This document shows positions 16,710 through 24,276 of a stretch of 64,000 nucleotides of DNA, one piece after another. Source of the DNA: Levilactobacillus bambusae (GTDB lineage: Bacteria > Bacillota > Bacilli > Lactobacillales > Lactobacillaceae); the NCBI RefSeq assembly GCF_003124125.1, contig NZ_QCXQ01000002.1, positions 198,968-262,967 of the forward strand, written 5' to 3'. A program made the translations under genes and the position numbers. How positions within the stretch are numbered: the stretch's first letter is position 1; each line of letters starts with the position of its first letter. The notes beneath the pieces are model-generated. The model saw only the letters and a program-made list of their open reading frames with translations. It was not told where the DNA came from and ran no database searches.

Positions 16710-18128
16710 TTGGTTAATGTGACCGTTCATGATTTTACCTTTCAATATGACCATGCTCCCCGCCCCACGTTAAACCACGTTAACGTGACCTTCCCGGATC
16801 ACCGCTTTTCCTTACTATCAGGGCCATCGGGAACTGGTAAATCTACACTGCTGAAAAGTATTGCCGGATTATACCCTGAGTTTAGCGGCCACCAATTATC
16901 GGGAACCATTACACTTGGTGAACATGCCGTTTCTGATATTGCGGCCAGTCAGCGATCCTCACTAGTCACCCTTTTATTTCAAGATCCAAACCAACAATTT
17001 GCGATGGACACCGTTGAGCATGAATTAGTCTTTGCACTAGAAAATTTACAGGTTCCCGCAAATGAAATTAATGATCGGCTAGATAAAGCCCTCGCATTTA
17101 TTGGGATTTCCCAGCTGAAGCACCGAACCCTAACGCAACTTTCCGGGGGGGAGAAACAAAAGGTGGCGCTAGCCATTATTGTGGCCATGAACAGCCAGGT
17201 TATTCTGTTAGATGAACCGTTTGCCAGCGTTGATCCCGAGGCTCGACATAGCTTGCTCCTCAATCTAAAACGGCTGGTCAACCAAGGAAAAACCGTCATT
17301 TTAGCTGATCATGACCTAACGGAGTACGAGACCATCGCTGATAACGTGTTTGCATTAGATTCTGCTTCTCGCCAGATTAAGGAATTGGATCGGGATGAAC
17401 GGTACCAGCTATTTCAACCCTTTACTAGGCCCCTAAGCCAGCAGTTTTCATTGCCTCAACAACAACCAGAAATGATGTCCGTTCAAGATTTAAAACTCGT
17501 TCAAAACGGCCGGCTGCTGCTTGGACCTAGCACCTTTGCCCTAATGGCCCACCGCGCAACCTTAATTACGGGAGCCAACGGGACGGGAAAATCCACCTTT
17601 TTTTCGGCACTCACCCGACTAACTAACTATACGGGGCTCATCACCTACCAACAAAAAAACATTCAAAAAATCCGCCGGTCCCGATATGCCACCACCGTTA
17701 ACCTTATGTTTCAAGATGCTGAAACCCAGTTTGTTAACGTCACCGTTAACGAAGAGTTAGCGCTCTCGATCAAACACAGTCAAACCAATTTTTATACTCA
17801 GCACCGAATCGACAGTATGCTAGCCGATTTAAACTTGACCGAGCACCGCAATCAAGTTTTGTATAGTTTAAGTGAGGGTCAAAAAAAGAAGGTTCAGCTA
17901 GTCTGCATGCTAATTATGGGGGCTCCGGTTTTATTACTCGATGAACCCTTTAAAGGATTAGACTATCAGTCCCTTCAAGTGGTGGCCCAACTGCTTAAAT
18001 CGGCAATGACCGAACTCGGTCAGACCCTCATCGTTATCAGTCACCAATTAAACGGGCTTGATGGACTCTTCAATTACCACCTTCAACTAAGGGACGGCCA
18101 ATTCAGCTATCAGGAGGCATTAGGATGA
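16710..18128 (+). CDS. ykoD: ECF transporter duplicated ATPase, YkoD
   Basis: 472 residues with two ABC domains in tandem. Domain 1 has Walker A GPSGTGKST (about residue 37), signature LSGGEKQKV and Walker B VILLDEPFA; domain 2 has GANGTGKST (about 290), a degenerate signature LSEGQKKKV and VLLLDEPFKGLD. This is the fused EcfA-EcfA' arrangement of YkoD. TTG 16710 is preferred to ATG 16701 because the AAAGGA ribosome site directly abuts the ATG. It powers YkoE/YkoC uptake. The next gene overlaps by ATGA. Confidence 0.93.
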   Translation: MVNVTVHDFTFQYDHAPRPTLNHVNVTFPDHRFSLLSGPSGTGKSTLLKSIAGLYPEFSGHQLSGTITLGEHAVSDIAASQRSSLVTLLFQDPNQQFAMDTVEHELVFALENLQVPANEINDRLDKALAFIGISQLKHRTLTQLSGGEKQKVALAIIVAMNSQVILLDEPFASVDPEARHSLLLNLKRLVNQGKTVILADHDLTEYETIADNVFALDSASRQIKELDRDERYQLFQPFTRPLSQQFSLPQQQPEMMSVQDLKLVQNGRLLLGPSTFALMAHRATLITGANGTGKSTFFSALTRLTNYTGLITYQQKNIQKIRRSRYATTVNLMFQDAETQFVNVTVNEELALSIKHSQTNFYTQHRIDSMLADLNLTEHRNQVLYSLSEGQKKKVQLVCMLIMGAPVLLLDEPFKGLDYQSLQVVAQLLKSAMTELGQTLIVISHQLNGLDGLFNYHLQLRDGQFSYQEALG

Positions 18129-18778
18129 ACCCAACGGTGAAGTTAACCTTAATAATGGTCCTAGCCTTAGAAATCTCATTTACCCAATCCATTACGATGA
18201 ACGTCATCCTCACCCTTTTGGGGTTAATATACTTACTGATTCATCGGATTCGCTGGCAAACACTGTTCTATTTTCTAACCATTCCGGGACTTTTTGCTGC
18301 GGCCTTAGTTTGGTCACTGCTTTACCAAGGAACCGCCACTAACCACTTTGCCGGCGTTATTTTCTCACGGATGTACGCCTACGTTTTTTTAGGGGGCGCC
18401 TTCTCATTAACTACGACACCTTACCAGTTAGCACAGTCCCTGGAGCAAAATGCCCATTTACCAACCAAATTTGTGTACGGCATTTTAGCGGCGGTTAACA
18501 TGCTGCCACGGATTCGCCGCGAGGTCGCCACCATTCGGTCGGCCGCCCAAATGCGTGGCGTTACCCTCCACTTTTGGTCCCCCGTCCTCTACTTTAAAGC
18601 TATTCTGGCCGCTTTAAAATGGTCGGAAAATACCGCCGAGGCCATGACCTCACACGGATACGTTGAGGATACTCCCCGGAGTCACGTAATCACTATTTCA
18701 ATTTCTCGCTGTGATTACGTTACCGCCGTGAGTCTATTCATTCTCCTCCAAGGAATTCTTTTTCTACCCGTTCCGTAA
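18125..18778 (+). CDS. ykoC: ECF transporter T component, YkoC
   Basis: 217 residues, four to five membrane helices, then the coupling region with AAQMRG, the Ala-Arg-Gly coupling motif that docks into the ATPase. The location between ykoD and tenA under a TPP riboswitch identifies it as YkoC. Its start overlaps the ykoD stop by four bases, giving coupled translation. Confidence 0.92.
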   Translation: MNPTVKLTLIMVLALEISFTQSITMNVILTLLGLIYLLIHRIRWQTLFYFLTIPGLFAAALVWSLLYQGTATNHFAGVIFSRMYAYVFLGGAFSLTTTPYQLAQSLEQNAHLPTKFVYGILAAVNMLPRIRREVATIRSAAQMRGVTLHFWSPVLYFKAILAALKWSENTAEAMTSHGYVEDTPRSHVITISISRCDYVTAVSLFILLQGILFLPVP

Positions 18779-18801
18779 TATATATGATTGGAGAAATCAC
18801 C

Positions 18802-19473
18802 ATGTTGTTTACAGTTCAAGCCCATAAAGCTACCGAAGCGATCTGGCAAGCATCTAAGGATCATCCCTTTATCAAGCAGCTCCAGGCGGGAACCCTTCCC
18901 ATTGAAACCTTTCGTTTTTACCTTCTCCAGGACCGCTACTACCTTGAACAGTTCGCCAACATCCACGAGCAAGCTGCCCATCAGGCCCGGGTTCCCGAGG
19001 TTGCCCAACTGCTTTCAAAGGGTGCCGAGGGACTCAGGGAAGGTGAGATTGCGACCCGTAAAACCTACTTTAGTCAACTAGGGATCACTGCCAAAGAAGT
19101 TGAACAAACTCCGGTTGCCCCTACCGCCTACAATTACACCTCGCATATGTACCGCGCCCTCCTGTTAGATGGTGTTTCAGGTGCCGTTGCTTGCCTGCTT
19201 CCGTGCTATTGGCTTTACGCCGAAGTTGGCCAAACTCTTAAAAGCACGGGATCCCCGAATCCCCTTTATCAGCAGTGGATTGATGACTATACCAGTGAGG
19301 ACTATACCAGCAGCATGACCAGCCAGCTCCAGTTGGTAAACCGATTAGCAGATCAAGCCGATCAACTCACGTACCAGCATATGCTTCAGGCCTTTAAAAT
19401 AAGCAGTTTATACGAACTAGATTTTTGGCAGATGGCCTTAGATCATGAACAATGGCCCCTAGTTCAGTCATAA
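18802..19473 (+). CDS. tenA: Thiaminase II / aminopyrimidine aminohydrolase TenA
   Basis: 223 residues, all-helical. Catalytic and binding residues of TenA can be seen: LLQDRYYLEQF (Asp and Tyr that bind the pyrimidine), ACLLPCYWLYAEVG with the active-site Cys near residue 135, and the late Glu in SSLYELDFW. It hydrolyses aminomethyl-aminopyrimidine from degraded thiamine to hydroxymethylpyrimidine for salvage. ATG 18802 follows GGAGAAA at five bases; an earlier in-frame ATG at 18784 lacks a ribosome site. Last gene of the TPP-controlled operon; terminator at 19475. Confidence 0.95.
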   Translation: MLFTVQAHKATEAIWQASKDHPFIKQLQAGTLPIETFRFYLLQDRYYLEQFANIHEQAAHQARVPEVAQLLSKGAEGLREGEIATRKTYFSQLGITAKEVEQTPVAPTAYNYTSHMYRALLLDGVSGAVACLLPCYWLYAEVGQTLKSTGSPNPLYQQWIDDYTSEDYTSSMTSQLQLVNRLADQADQLTYQHMLQAFKISSLYELDFWQMALDHEQWPLVQS

Positions 19474-19474
19474 A

Positions 19475-19514
19475 AGGACGGTCCACCAAGTCGATTGACC
19501 TGGCGGACCGTCCT
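19475..19514. terminator. Terminator of the thiamine operon
   Basis: AGGACGGTCC-A-CCA pairs with TGG-C-GGACCGTCCT around a 12-base loop; T-rich sequence follows on the plus strand and A-rich sequence precedes it, so it may also serve the minus-strand peptide gene ending at 19564. Confidence 0.88.
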
Positions 19515-19563
19515 CTTTTACTACCTTGGAGTTAATGATGAACCCCCACAAACAAGCCGTGCA

Positions 19564-19740
19564 TTAAACACGGGATCCGTTTGATGGTTCTGAGTGTGAA
19601 CCAGTTGGGGCCACCTGCTCCGTGTGGGGAGTTTGGGTTTGGCCTGGCTGGCTTGGGGCGTGAGCATCCACCGTTGCTAACGGAACTCCCGCAAAAACCA
19701 CTGCGGCAATTAATGCTAATATCGTCGCCTTTAAATTCAT
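19564..19740 (-). CDS. Small secreted Pro/Ser/Thr-rich peptide, unknown
   Basis: 58 residues, below usual gene-caller cutoffs. A ribosome site GAGGTG lies before ATG 19740. The N-terminus MNLKATILALIAAVVFAGVP is a short Sec signal sequence with lysine followed by a hydrophobic core; cleavage after VDAHA fits the A-x-A rule. The mature part of about 30 residues is hydrophilic, with Gln, Pro, Thr and Ser and no Cys. There is no LPxTG, membrane anchor or Gly-Gly leader. I recognise no family. Likely exported and free; it could be a signal or wall-associated peptide, but that is conjecture. Confidence 0.6.
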   Translation of the reverse strand: MNLKATILALIAAVVFAGVPLATVDAHAPSQPGQTQTPHTEQVAPTGSHSEPSNGSRV

Positions 19741-19963
19741 TCAGTCACCTCGTTGATAAAATCCGTCCGTTTTGTATGCTTCCTACTTTACCGAAAAAAT
19801 ATATCAAAATCGTGACAGTCGGGTAATAAATGTTTAACAAACTGTTACAGAAAGCTGTTTTACCCCAAACGCTTAACGTCAAAAGGAATAATTCATGTCA
19901 CTTTTAACGAACTTCGCTATAATAGAGGTATAGAGTTTACTAATGTACGCGGAGGGAATATTT

Positions 19964-20149
19964 ATGAGTGAAGGTTTAACCGATATTGCAGAACAAATCA
20001 TTGCCTACCAAAAGAAACACGATAAAACCGATGCCCAAATGGCATTCGATTCTCGGTTATCAGTTGAAAAATACCATACCATTAAATCAGGGGAAGCTAA
20101 ACCAACTCCTGATGAGTTAGCCGCCCTGGAACGGGTCTTAAGTAAGTAA
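19964..20149 (+). CDS. Small helix-turn-helix-like protein (LBP_cg2779-like, tentative)
   Basis: 61 residues from ATG 19964, which follows GGAGGG; an upstream ATG at 19943 is ignored. The sequence (SEGLTDIAEQIIAYQKKHD, MAFDSRLSVEKYHTIKSGEA, TPDELAALERVL) looks like a shortened Xre fold: a helix, a turn with 'RLSVEKYHTIKSGEAKPTPDE', and a last helix. Lactobacilli have many such 60-70 residue proteins; I associate it with the LBP_cg2779 family from memory only. DNA binding is not shown. TATAAT at about 19917 gives a likely promoter. Confidence 0.75.
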   Translation: MSEGLTDIAEQIIAYQKKHDKTDAQMAFDSRLSVEKYHTIKSGEAKPTPDELAALERVLSK

Positions 20150-20194
20150 GTAAGTTTACGTTAGCTGGGGATTGGAACAAGTTAAACCACGTCA

Positions 20195-20236
20195 AATAGG
20201 GACGAAGATCGAATGTGATCCTCATCCCTATTTTTT
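20195..20236. terminator. Terminator hairpin, member of a dispersed AATAGGG family
   Basis: AATAGGGA pairs with TCCCTATT and GAAGATC with GATCCTC inside, followed by TTTTTT. The left flank AACCACGTCAAATAGG closely resembles that of the hairpin at 31547. It lies between two convergent genes. Confidence 0.85.
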
Positions 20237-20273
20237 GTGTCTTATTTTCAGTCGGGGACGCCCCCTATCGTGG

Positions 20274-20798
20274 CTACCTGTCCGATGAAATCATCCTGTT
20301 GAGGCACGTTTGATACACTTCAGTCGTGTGGGCATCATAGCCGACGATCCTCACCCGGTGGACAAACAGGGTCATTTGTAATTCAGTTTCAAGTGTTTGC
20401 AAGGCAATCTGAGCGGCTTGTTCCAACGGAAAAGCGTAGACCCCCGTACTGATGGACGGAAAATCCACGGTTTGACATTGCGACTGATCTGCAAGCCTCA
20501 AACTATTTCGGTAACACGCTGCTAATAACGGGGCCTCTTGAAATTGGCCACCCCGCCAAATTGGCCCCGGCGTATGAATCACGTAGTTGGCCGGCAACTG
20601 AAATCCGGGTGTTATCCGAGCTTCGCCGGTCGGACAGCCGTTAAATTTCAGACAAGCCCGAAACAGCTCTGGACCGGCCGCACGGTGAATGGCGCCGTCA
20701 ACACCTCCACCACCTAACAGGGTCGTGTTAGCCGCATTAACTATGGCATCGACTCGTCCCGCCGTAATATCGCCTTGAATAATTTGAATTTTGTTCAT
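20274..20798 (-). CDS. Macrodomain protein, probable O-acetyl-ADP-ribose deacetylase / ADP-ribosyl hydrolase
   Basis: 174 residues, a stand-alone MacroD-type macrodomain. Motifs: IIQGDITAGRVDAIVNAANT (Asp and Asn contact ADP-ribose), LLGGGGVDGAIHRAAG (the catalytic GGGGVD loop) and SISTGVYAFPLEQAA (diphosphate loop). It would remove acetate from O-acetyl-ADP-ribose or mono-ADP-ribose from protein side chains. It is 18 bases downstream of an unusual repeat protein (20817-21977), so both are probably made from one transcript. Confidence 0.95.
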   Translation of the reverse strand: MNKIQIIQGDITAGRVDAIVNAANTTLLGGGGVDGAIHRAAGPELFRACLKFNGCPTGEARITPGFQLPANYVIHTPGPIWRGGQFQEAPLLAACYRNSLRLADQSQCQTVDFPSISTGVYAFPLEQAAQIALQTLETELQMTLFVHRVRIVGYDAHTTEVYQTCLNRMISSDR

Positions 20799-20816
20799 CT
20801 GATCGTTAACCCTCGC

Positions 20817-21977
20817 TTACAGCCCGTTGCTTTGATTTTCCTTAGTGACTAAATAAACGTCCAAATAATCAAACGCTAATTCATCAATCTCACGAATCGA
20901 AACCGGTTTATTCCGCATCGACAAAATTTCTGAACCGTCAACAACCGCATAGTCTAACTGATCATTTTGCAGAGATAACGGATAAATGAGTTCGTTTTGA
21001 CCATCGTGCATCCGAATTCGGACTAACCGGTTAAAGTGAACCGCCTGGCTAATTAATTCCAAAAACAGGTCGTCCGTTGAATCAAAGAGCCGTTCATCGT
21101 TCAACACGGGCTGGGACGCCGTGCCCAATACCTCATTTATCATAACGTAAACTTGCATACTGGTTAGGTAATCAGACGCTGTTGTAACGGACGCAATATT
21201 CCGTCGGGCAATTAGAACGTACCCGCCAAATTGCCCCACCATATCCACCAGTTTCAACAAAACCGCTTCCTGATTTAAAGCAGCCACGGTCCCCACGTAT
21301 GACATATCCGTATGTTGTTGGGGCGTAATCATTAAGAGTTGTTCACTATCCACGTGATCCGCCAGGGAATCCGCAATTCCAGATCGGGATTCAAACACCA
21401 GCTTGTCAACGTGGTCCTTTTTAGCAATGGTATCGTTGGCCGTTGATTCCATCGTGAGTTCCTTACCGGAAAATTCAATGACTGAAATCGAGTCAAACGG
21501 AATGACCAGACTGGGCTGGTTTAAAAAGTCAAACTTATTAACGGTTTGTAAGATCGCTTCATCCAGCATAACGTCCGTTACAATTCCTTCGTAGTAAGCC
21601 GGATCATCATTTTGCATCAGCATAATGACCTGTTGATTTGCCATGGACCAACTAGTGATTTGAGTCATTAAACCGCTCATTGAATCAAAGGGAATCTCAA
21701 TTTGGACCGGTTCCACTAAATCACTTTTTGCTACCCGTATCCGAAAATTCATTCGGTCCAAATCATCACTGTCGAAGTCAATCCAATCAATGACATCTAG
21801 GCTAAGGTAGACCGCCCCATCCGTTAATCCATAGTCATCATAAGTTCGTAAAACGACCCCGGTATAGTCTAAAGCCAATACCCGCCCCGTATATACGATA
21901 CTCTGATTTTTAGGAAAGACATCAATCAGTAATTGATCGTTATAAGCGTGATTTAGATCCTCACTAATTTCATCCAT
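20817..21977 (-). CDS. Uncharacterised protein with three or four tandem Sm-like beta-barrel repeats
   Basis: 386 residues from ATG 21977 (GAGGTGA seven bases upstream). No signal or membrane segment. At about 29-67, 128-168 and 227-266 the chain repeats the pattern Y-x-G-x-V...acidic...x-L-x-T...hydrophobic strand...I-x-x-I: YTGRVLALDYTGVVLRTYDD, YEGIVTDVMLDEAILQTVNK and YVGTVAALNQEAVLLKLVDM. A fourth weaker unit may occur around 310-365. Strand-turn-strand patterns of about 40 residues ending in an I-x-x-I edge strand resemble LSm/Hfq barrels. I know no described function. Acidic overall, so RNA binding is not certain; a macrodomain hydrolase follows in the same operon. Confidence 0.75.
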   Translation of the reverse strand: MDEISEDLNHAYNDQLLIDVFPKNQSIVYTGRVLALDYTGVVLRTYDDYGLTDGAVYLSLDVIDWIDFDSDDLDRMNFRIRVAKSDLVEPVQIEIPFDSMSGLMTQITSWSMANQQVIMLMQNDDPAYYEGIVTDVMLDEAILQTVNKFDFLNQPSLVIPFDSISVIEFSGKELTMESTANDTIAKKDHVDKLVFESRSGIADSLADHVDSEQLLMITPQQHTDMSYVGTVAALNQEAVLLKLVDMVGQFGGYVLIARRNIASVTTASDYLTSMQVYVMINEVLGTASQPVLNDERLFDSTDDLFLELISQAVHFNRLVRIRMHDGQNELIYPLSLQNDQLDYAVVDGSEILSMRNKPVSIREIDELAFDYLDVYLVTKENQSNGL

Positions 21978-22096
21978 GTTCTTCACCTCAATCCCTTTGT
22001 TGTGGGGCCATCATACCATAAAAGCTCCCCGAAAATCGACTATTGCTGCAGACAAAACTGCGAATAAACGGTCGTTGTATCAGTGACGTTAACGGC

Positions 22097-22195
22097 CTAG
22101 TATTCCTTAGTCCGCATAAGTGAATCAACCGGGGCAAACGTAAAAACGATTCCCACGTCCGACAGCCAGCCGAACCAGAGAATCGTCTTAGATTT
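22097..22195 (-). pseudogene. Possible AgrB-like C-terminal remnant
   Basis: In the 220-base gap between asparaginase and the Sm-like gene, a minus-strand open frame of about 32 codons reads ILWFGWLSDVGIVFTFAPVD and ends in TAG. A hydrophobic run ending in an APxD/APxx block is how AgrB-type peptide-processing proteins end. There is no start codon or ribosome site and no sign of the rest of such a gene. Tentative; it may be chance. Confidence 0.2.
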
Positions 22196-22199
22196 TGAA

Positions 22200-23174
22200 T
22201 TATGAGATGGCATTACTCATGTATTGAACGAGGTCGTCGCCTCGAAGTCCACCACTTAAACCAACCAATAACTTAATTCGAGCCTTTTGCCCGTTTAGTC
22301 CTTGGCAGAGTGTTAAGCCCATTTCCTTCAGCTGAATTCCGCCACCTTCATAGTCGTAGATATCCTGGGCAACGCCGTTAGGGCAACGCGATACCAACAC
22401 AATTGGAATGTTTCGATCGAGTAACCGTTGAATCGCCGTTAACGTTGCAGGTGGAACGTTCCCCGCTCCCAAGCCTTCAATGACTAGTCCCTGGGTGGCA
22501 TCATTATCAAGCATTTCAAATAGGTCGCCCGTCATTCCAGCGTAGGCCTTCAATAGATAGACGTGGTCAATCACGTGGTCAATATCACAGACGGTGGACC
22601 CAATTAATTCTTGGAAGTAATGGGGTTCATGTTTTACCACAATTCCAATCGGTCCAAACGTCGGGGTCCTAAACGTTGCGACGTTGGTTGTATGCGTCTT
22701 TGTGACGTAACGGGCGGTATGAATTTCATCGTTCATGACAACGAGGACGCCCCGGTCCCTTGAGGCATCGTCCGCCGCCACACTAATGGCGTTTTGGAAG
22801 TTATAAAGCCCGTCTGACCCAACCTCATTGGAAGAACGCATTGCCCCGGTAACGACTACCGGAATTCGGTTTGGCAGCGTTAAGTCCAAGAAATACGCTG
22901 TTTCTTCTAACGTATCCGTTCCGTGTGTCACAACGACACCGTCGATTCCTTCATCAACGGCCCGAACAATCCGGTCCTTAATCTGTAACATGACATCTGG
23001 TGTCACGTGTGGCGATGGCAGATTGAAAAGTTCGTCCGTCACTAAGTTAATCCCGCCACGCAAAGCCGTGGTCTGATTAGCAATTGGATTTTCAGCGTTT
23101 GGCACAATTTCCCCGTCCGAATTCTTTGACATTGAAATCGTTCCGCCCGTATGAATAGCAAGTATTGTTTTCAC
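22200..23174 (-). CDS. L-asparaginase, type I (AnsA-like)
   Basis: 324 residues. Begins with KTILAIHTGGTISM, the first catalytic-Thr motif, and has VVVTHGTDTLEETAYFL, the second catalytic motif, at about 80-95. IEGLGAGNVPP and VSRCPNG are further conserved blocks. The absence of a signal peptide indicates the cytoplasmic type, hydrolysing asparagine to aspartate and ammonia. GTG 23174 is preceded by AGGAGG. A HAD nucleotidase gene ends 27 bases upstream, so the two could be an operon. Confidence 0.94.
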   Translation of the reverse strand: MKTILAIHTGGTISMSKNSDGEIVPNAENPIANQTTALRGGINLVTDELFNLPSPHVTPDVMLQIKDRIVRAVDEGIDGVVVTHGTDTLEETAYFLDLTLPNRIPVVVTGAMRSSNEVGSDGLYNFQNAISVAADDASRDRGVLVVMNDEIHTARYVTKTHTTNVATFRTPTFGPIGIVVKHEPHYFQELIGSTVCDIDHVIDHVYLLKAYAGMTGDLFEMLDNDATQGLVIEGLGAGNVPPATLTAIQRLLDRNIPIVLVSRCPNGVAQDIYDYEGGGIQLKEMGLTLCQGLNGQKARIKLLVGLSGGLRGDDLVQYMSNAIS

Positions 23175-23200
23175 GCAGTATTCCTCCTAGTCACCGACAG

Positions 23201-23899
23201 CTAATCGGCCGCCCCGTAGTTTCCCGTAATGGTCAACAGATCCCGGACGTCCGAAAAAATATAGGTCGGTGTAATAACCGTTCGATTAGGCAAGTGACGG
23301 GGATTGAACCACGCCGAGTCACTACCGATTCGAATTGCACCCACAATATCAGCGGATAAAGAATCACCAATATACAGGGCTTCTGATCCATTATAATCCG
23401 AAACTGACATTCTGACAGCCTCATAAAAAGCGGGGTTCGGTTTTTGCTCGCCCAATTCACCCGAAATAAAGATGCCGTCAAACAGATTCGTTAAGCCAGA
23501 ATCCGTTAGGCGCTGGCGCTGAGTCGTTGGGTTTCCGTTCGTCACGGCAAACAACCGGTGATCGGGTTTAAGGACCTCCAACGTTTCTTTGGCGTGCGGA
23601 ATTAAGTCGTGGCCCCCATCCAAGTACGTCCGAAACTTTTCTTTATCCTCTTCTGGGTGGGGCAGCCCCAAGCTGGCAAACACCTTTGTAATCCCCTCGT
23701 TAAAGACCACTTCACTACTAATTAGGTTATCCTGATATTTTTGCCAGAGAATTTGATTCAGCTGTTGATATGTCCGGTAATTATCCCCCGTTAACGGTAA
23801 ATGTTCTTCAGCAAAAATTCGAATTAACGCATTGGCCTCCGCCATATCAAAGTCTAAAATTGTATCATCTAAGTCAAAAAACAAATCACGGTAGCTCAT
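23201..23899 (-). CDS. YjjG-family noncanonical pyrimidine nucleotidase (HAD-IA)
   Basis: 232 residues: FDLDDTILDFD (motif I), FAVTNGNPTTQRQRL (motif II), GEQKPNPAFY (motif III Lys) and YIGDSLSADIVGA (motif IV) with a helical cap between 15 and 90. The DFDxAEANAL stretch and PTTQRQRL are signatures of the YjjG/YfnB group, which dephosphorylates noncanonical pyrimidine nucleotides. Start ATG 23899 has GAGGGGG upstream. Confidence 0.92.
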   Translation of the reverse strand: MSYRDLFFDLDDTILDFDMAEANALIRIFAEEHLPLTGDNYRTYQQLNQILWQKYQDNLISSEVVFNEGITKVFASLGLPHPEEDKEKFRTYLDGGHDLIPHAKETLEVLKPDHRLFAVTNGNPTTQRQRLTDSGLTNLFDGIFISGELGEQKPNPAFYEAVRMSVSDYNGSEALYIGDSLSADIVGAIRIGSDSAWFNPRHLPNRTVITPTYIFSDVRDLLTITGNYGAAD

Positions 23900-24060
23900 T
23901 TAGCAGACCCCCTCTCAATTTGATTACAGTATTAAAAGTATACGCAATTTTAAGGGGGTTAGCCAGTGTTTTATATTTTCCCGTTTATGAAAACGGGGGT
24001 TGTTTTTTCACAAGTGGCATGCTAAAGTAAGAACACATCAAAACACTAATATATTTTTCA

Positions 24061-24130
24061 TTGCCTATATAATGTCATGATATGGATGACGAGTTTCTAC
24101 CCAGAACCGTAAATTCTGGACTATAAGCAA
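24061..24130 (+). promoter_or_regulatory. Purine riboswitch, guanine class
   Basis: P1 arms TTGC (24061) and GCAA (24130), the core TATATAATG, GATATGG in loop 2, GAGTTTCTACC in the junction, and CCAGAACCGTAAATTCTGG as P3/L3. The base that contacts the ligand is C at 24121 (GGACTATAAGC), which in this class specifies guanine, hypoxanthine or xanthine rather than adenine (U in adenine switches). A terminator follows at 24200 and a xanthine permease gene at 24277. Confidence 0.95.
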
Positions 24131-24199
24131 ATTGAGCCTCGAACTCTTTTTGCCAACGAGTTCGTTGGCAGACTGTTCTTAAATCTACGAACTTTTGTA

Positions 24200-24226
24200 G
24201 GACTCCATTTGCTGGGGTCCTTTTTT
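24200..24226 (+). terminator. Riboswitch-controlled terminator before xanthine permease
   Basis: GGACTCCA (24200-24207) pairs with TGGGGTCC (24213-24220), with six T following. A separate stable hairpin TGCCAACGAGTTCGTTGGCA lies between the aptamer and this stem. Ligand binding should favour the terminator. Confidence 0.9.
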
Positions 24227-24276
24227 GTATCCATTGATTGGCCTTATCACACCCAACCAAATAGGAGGAGCTTATC

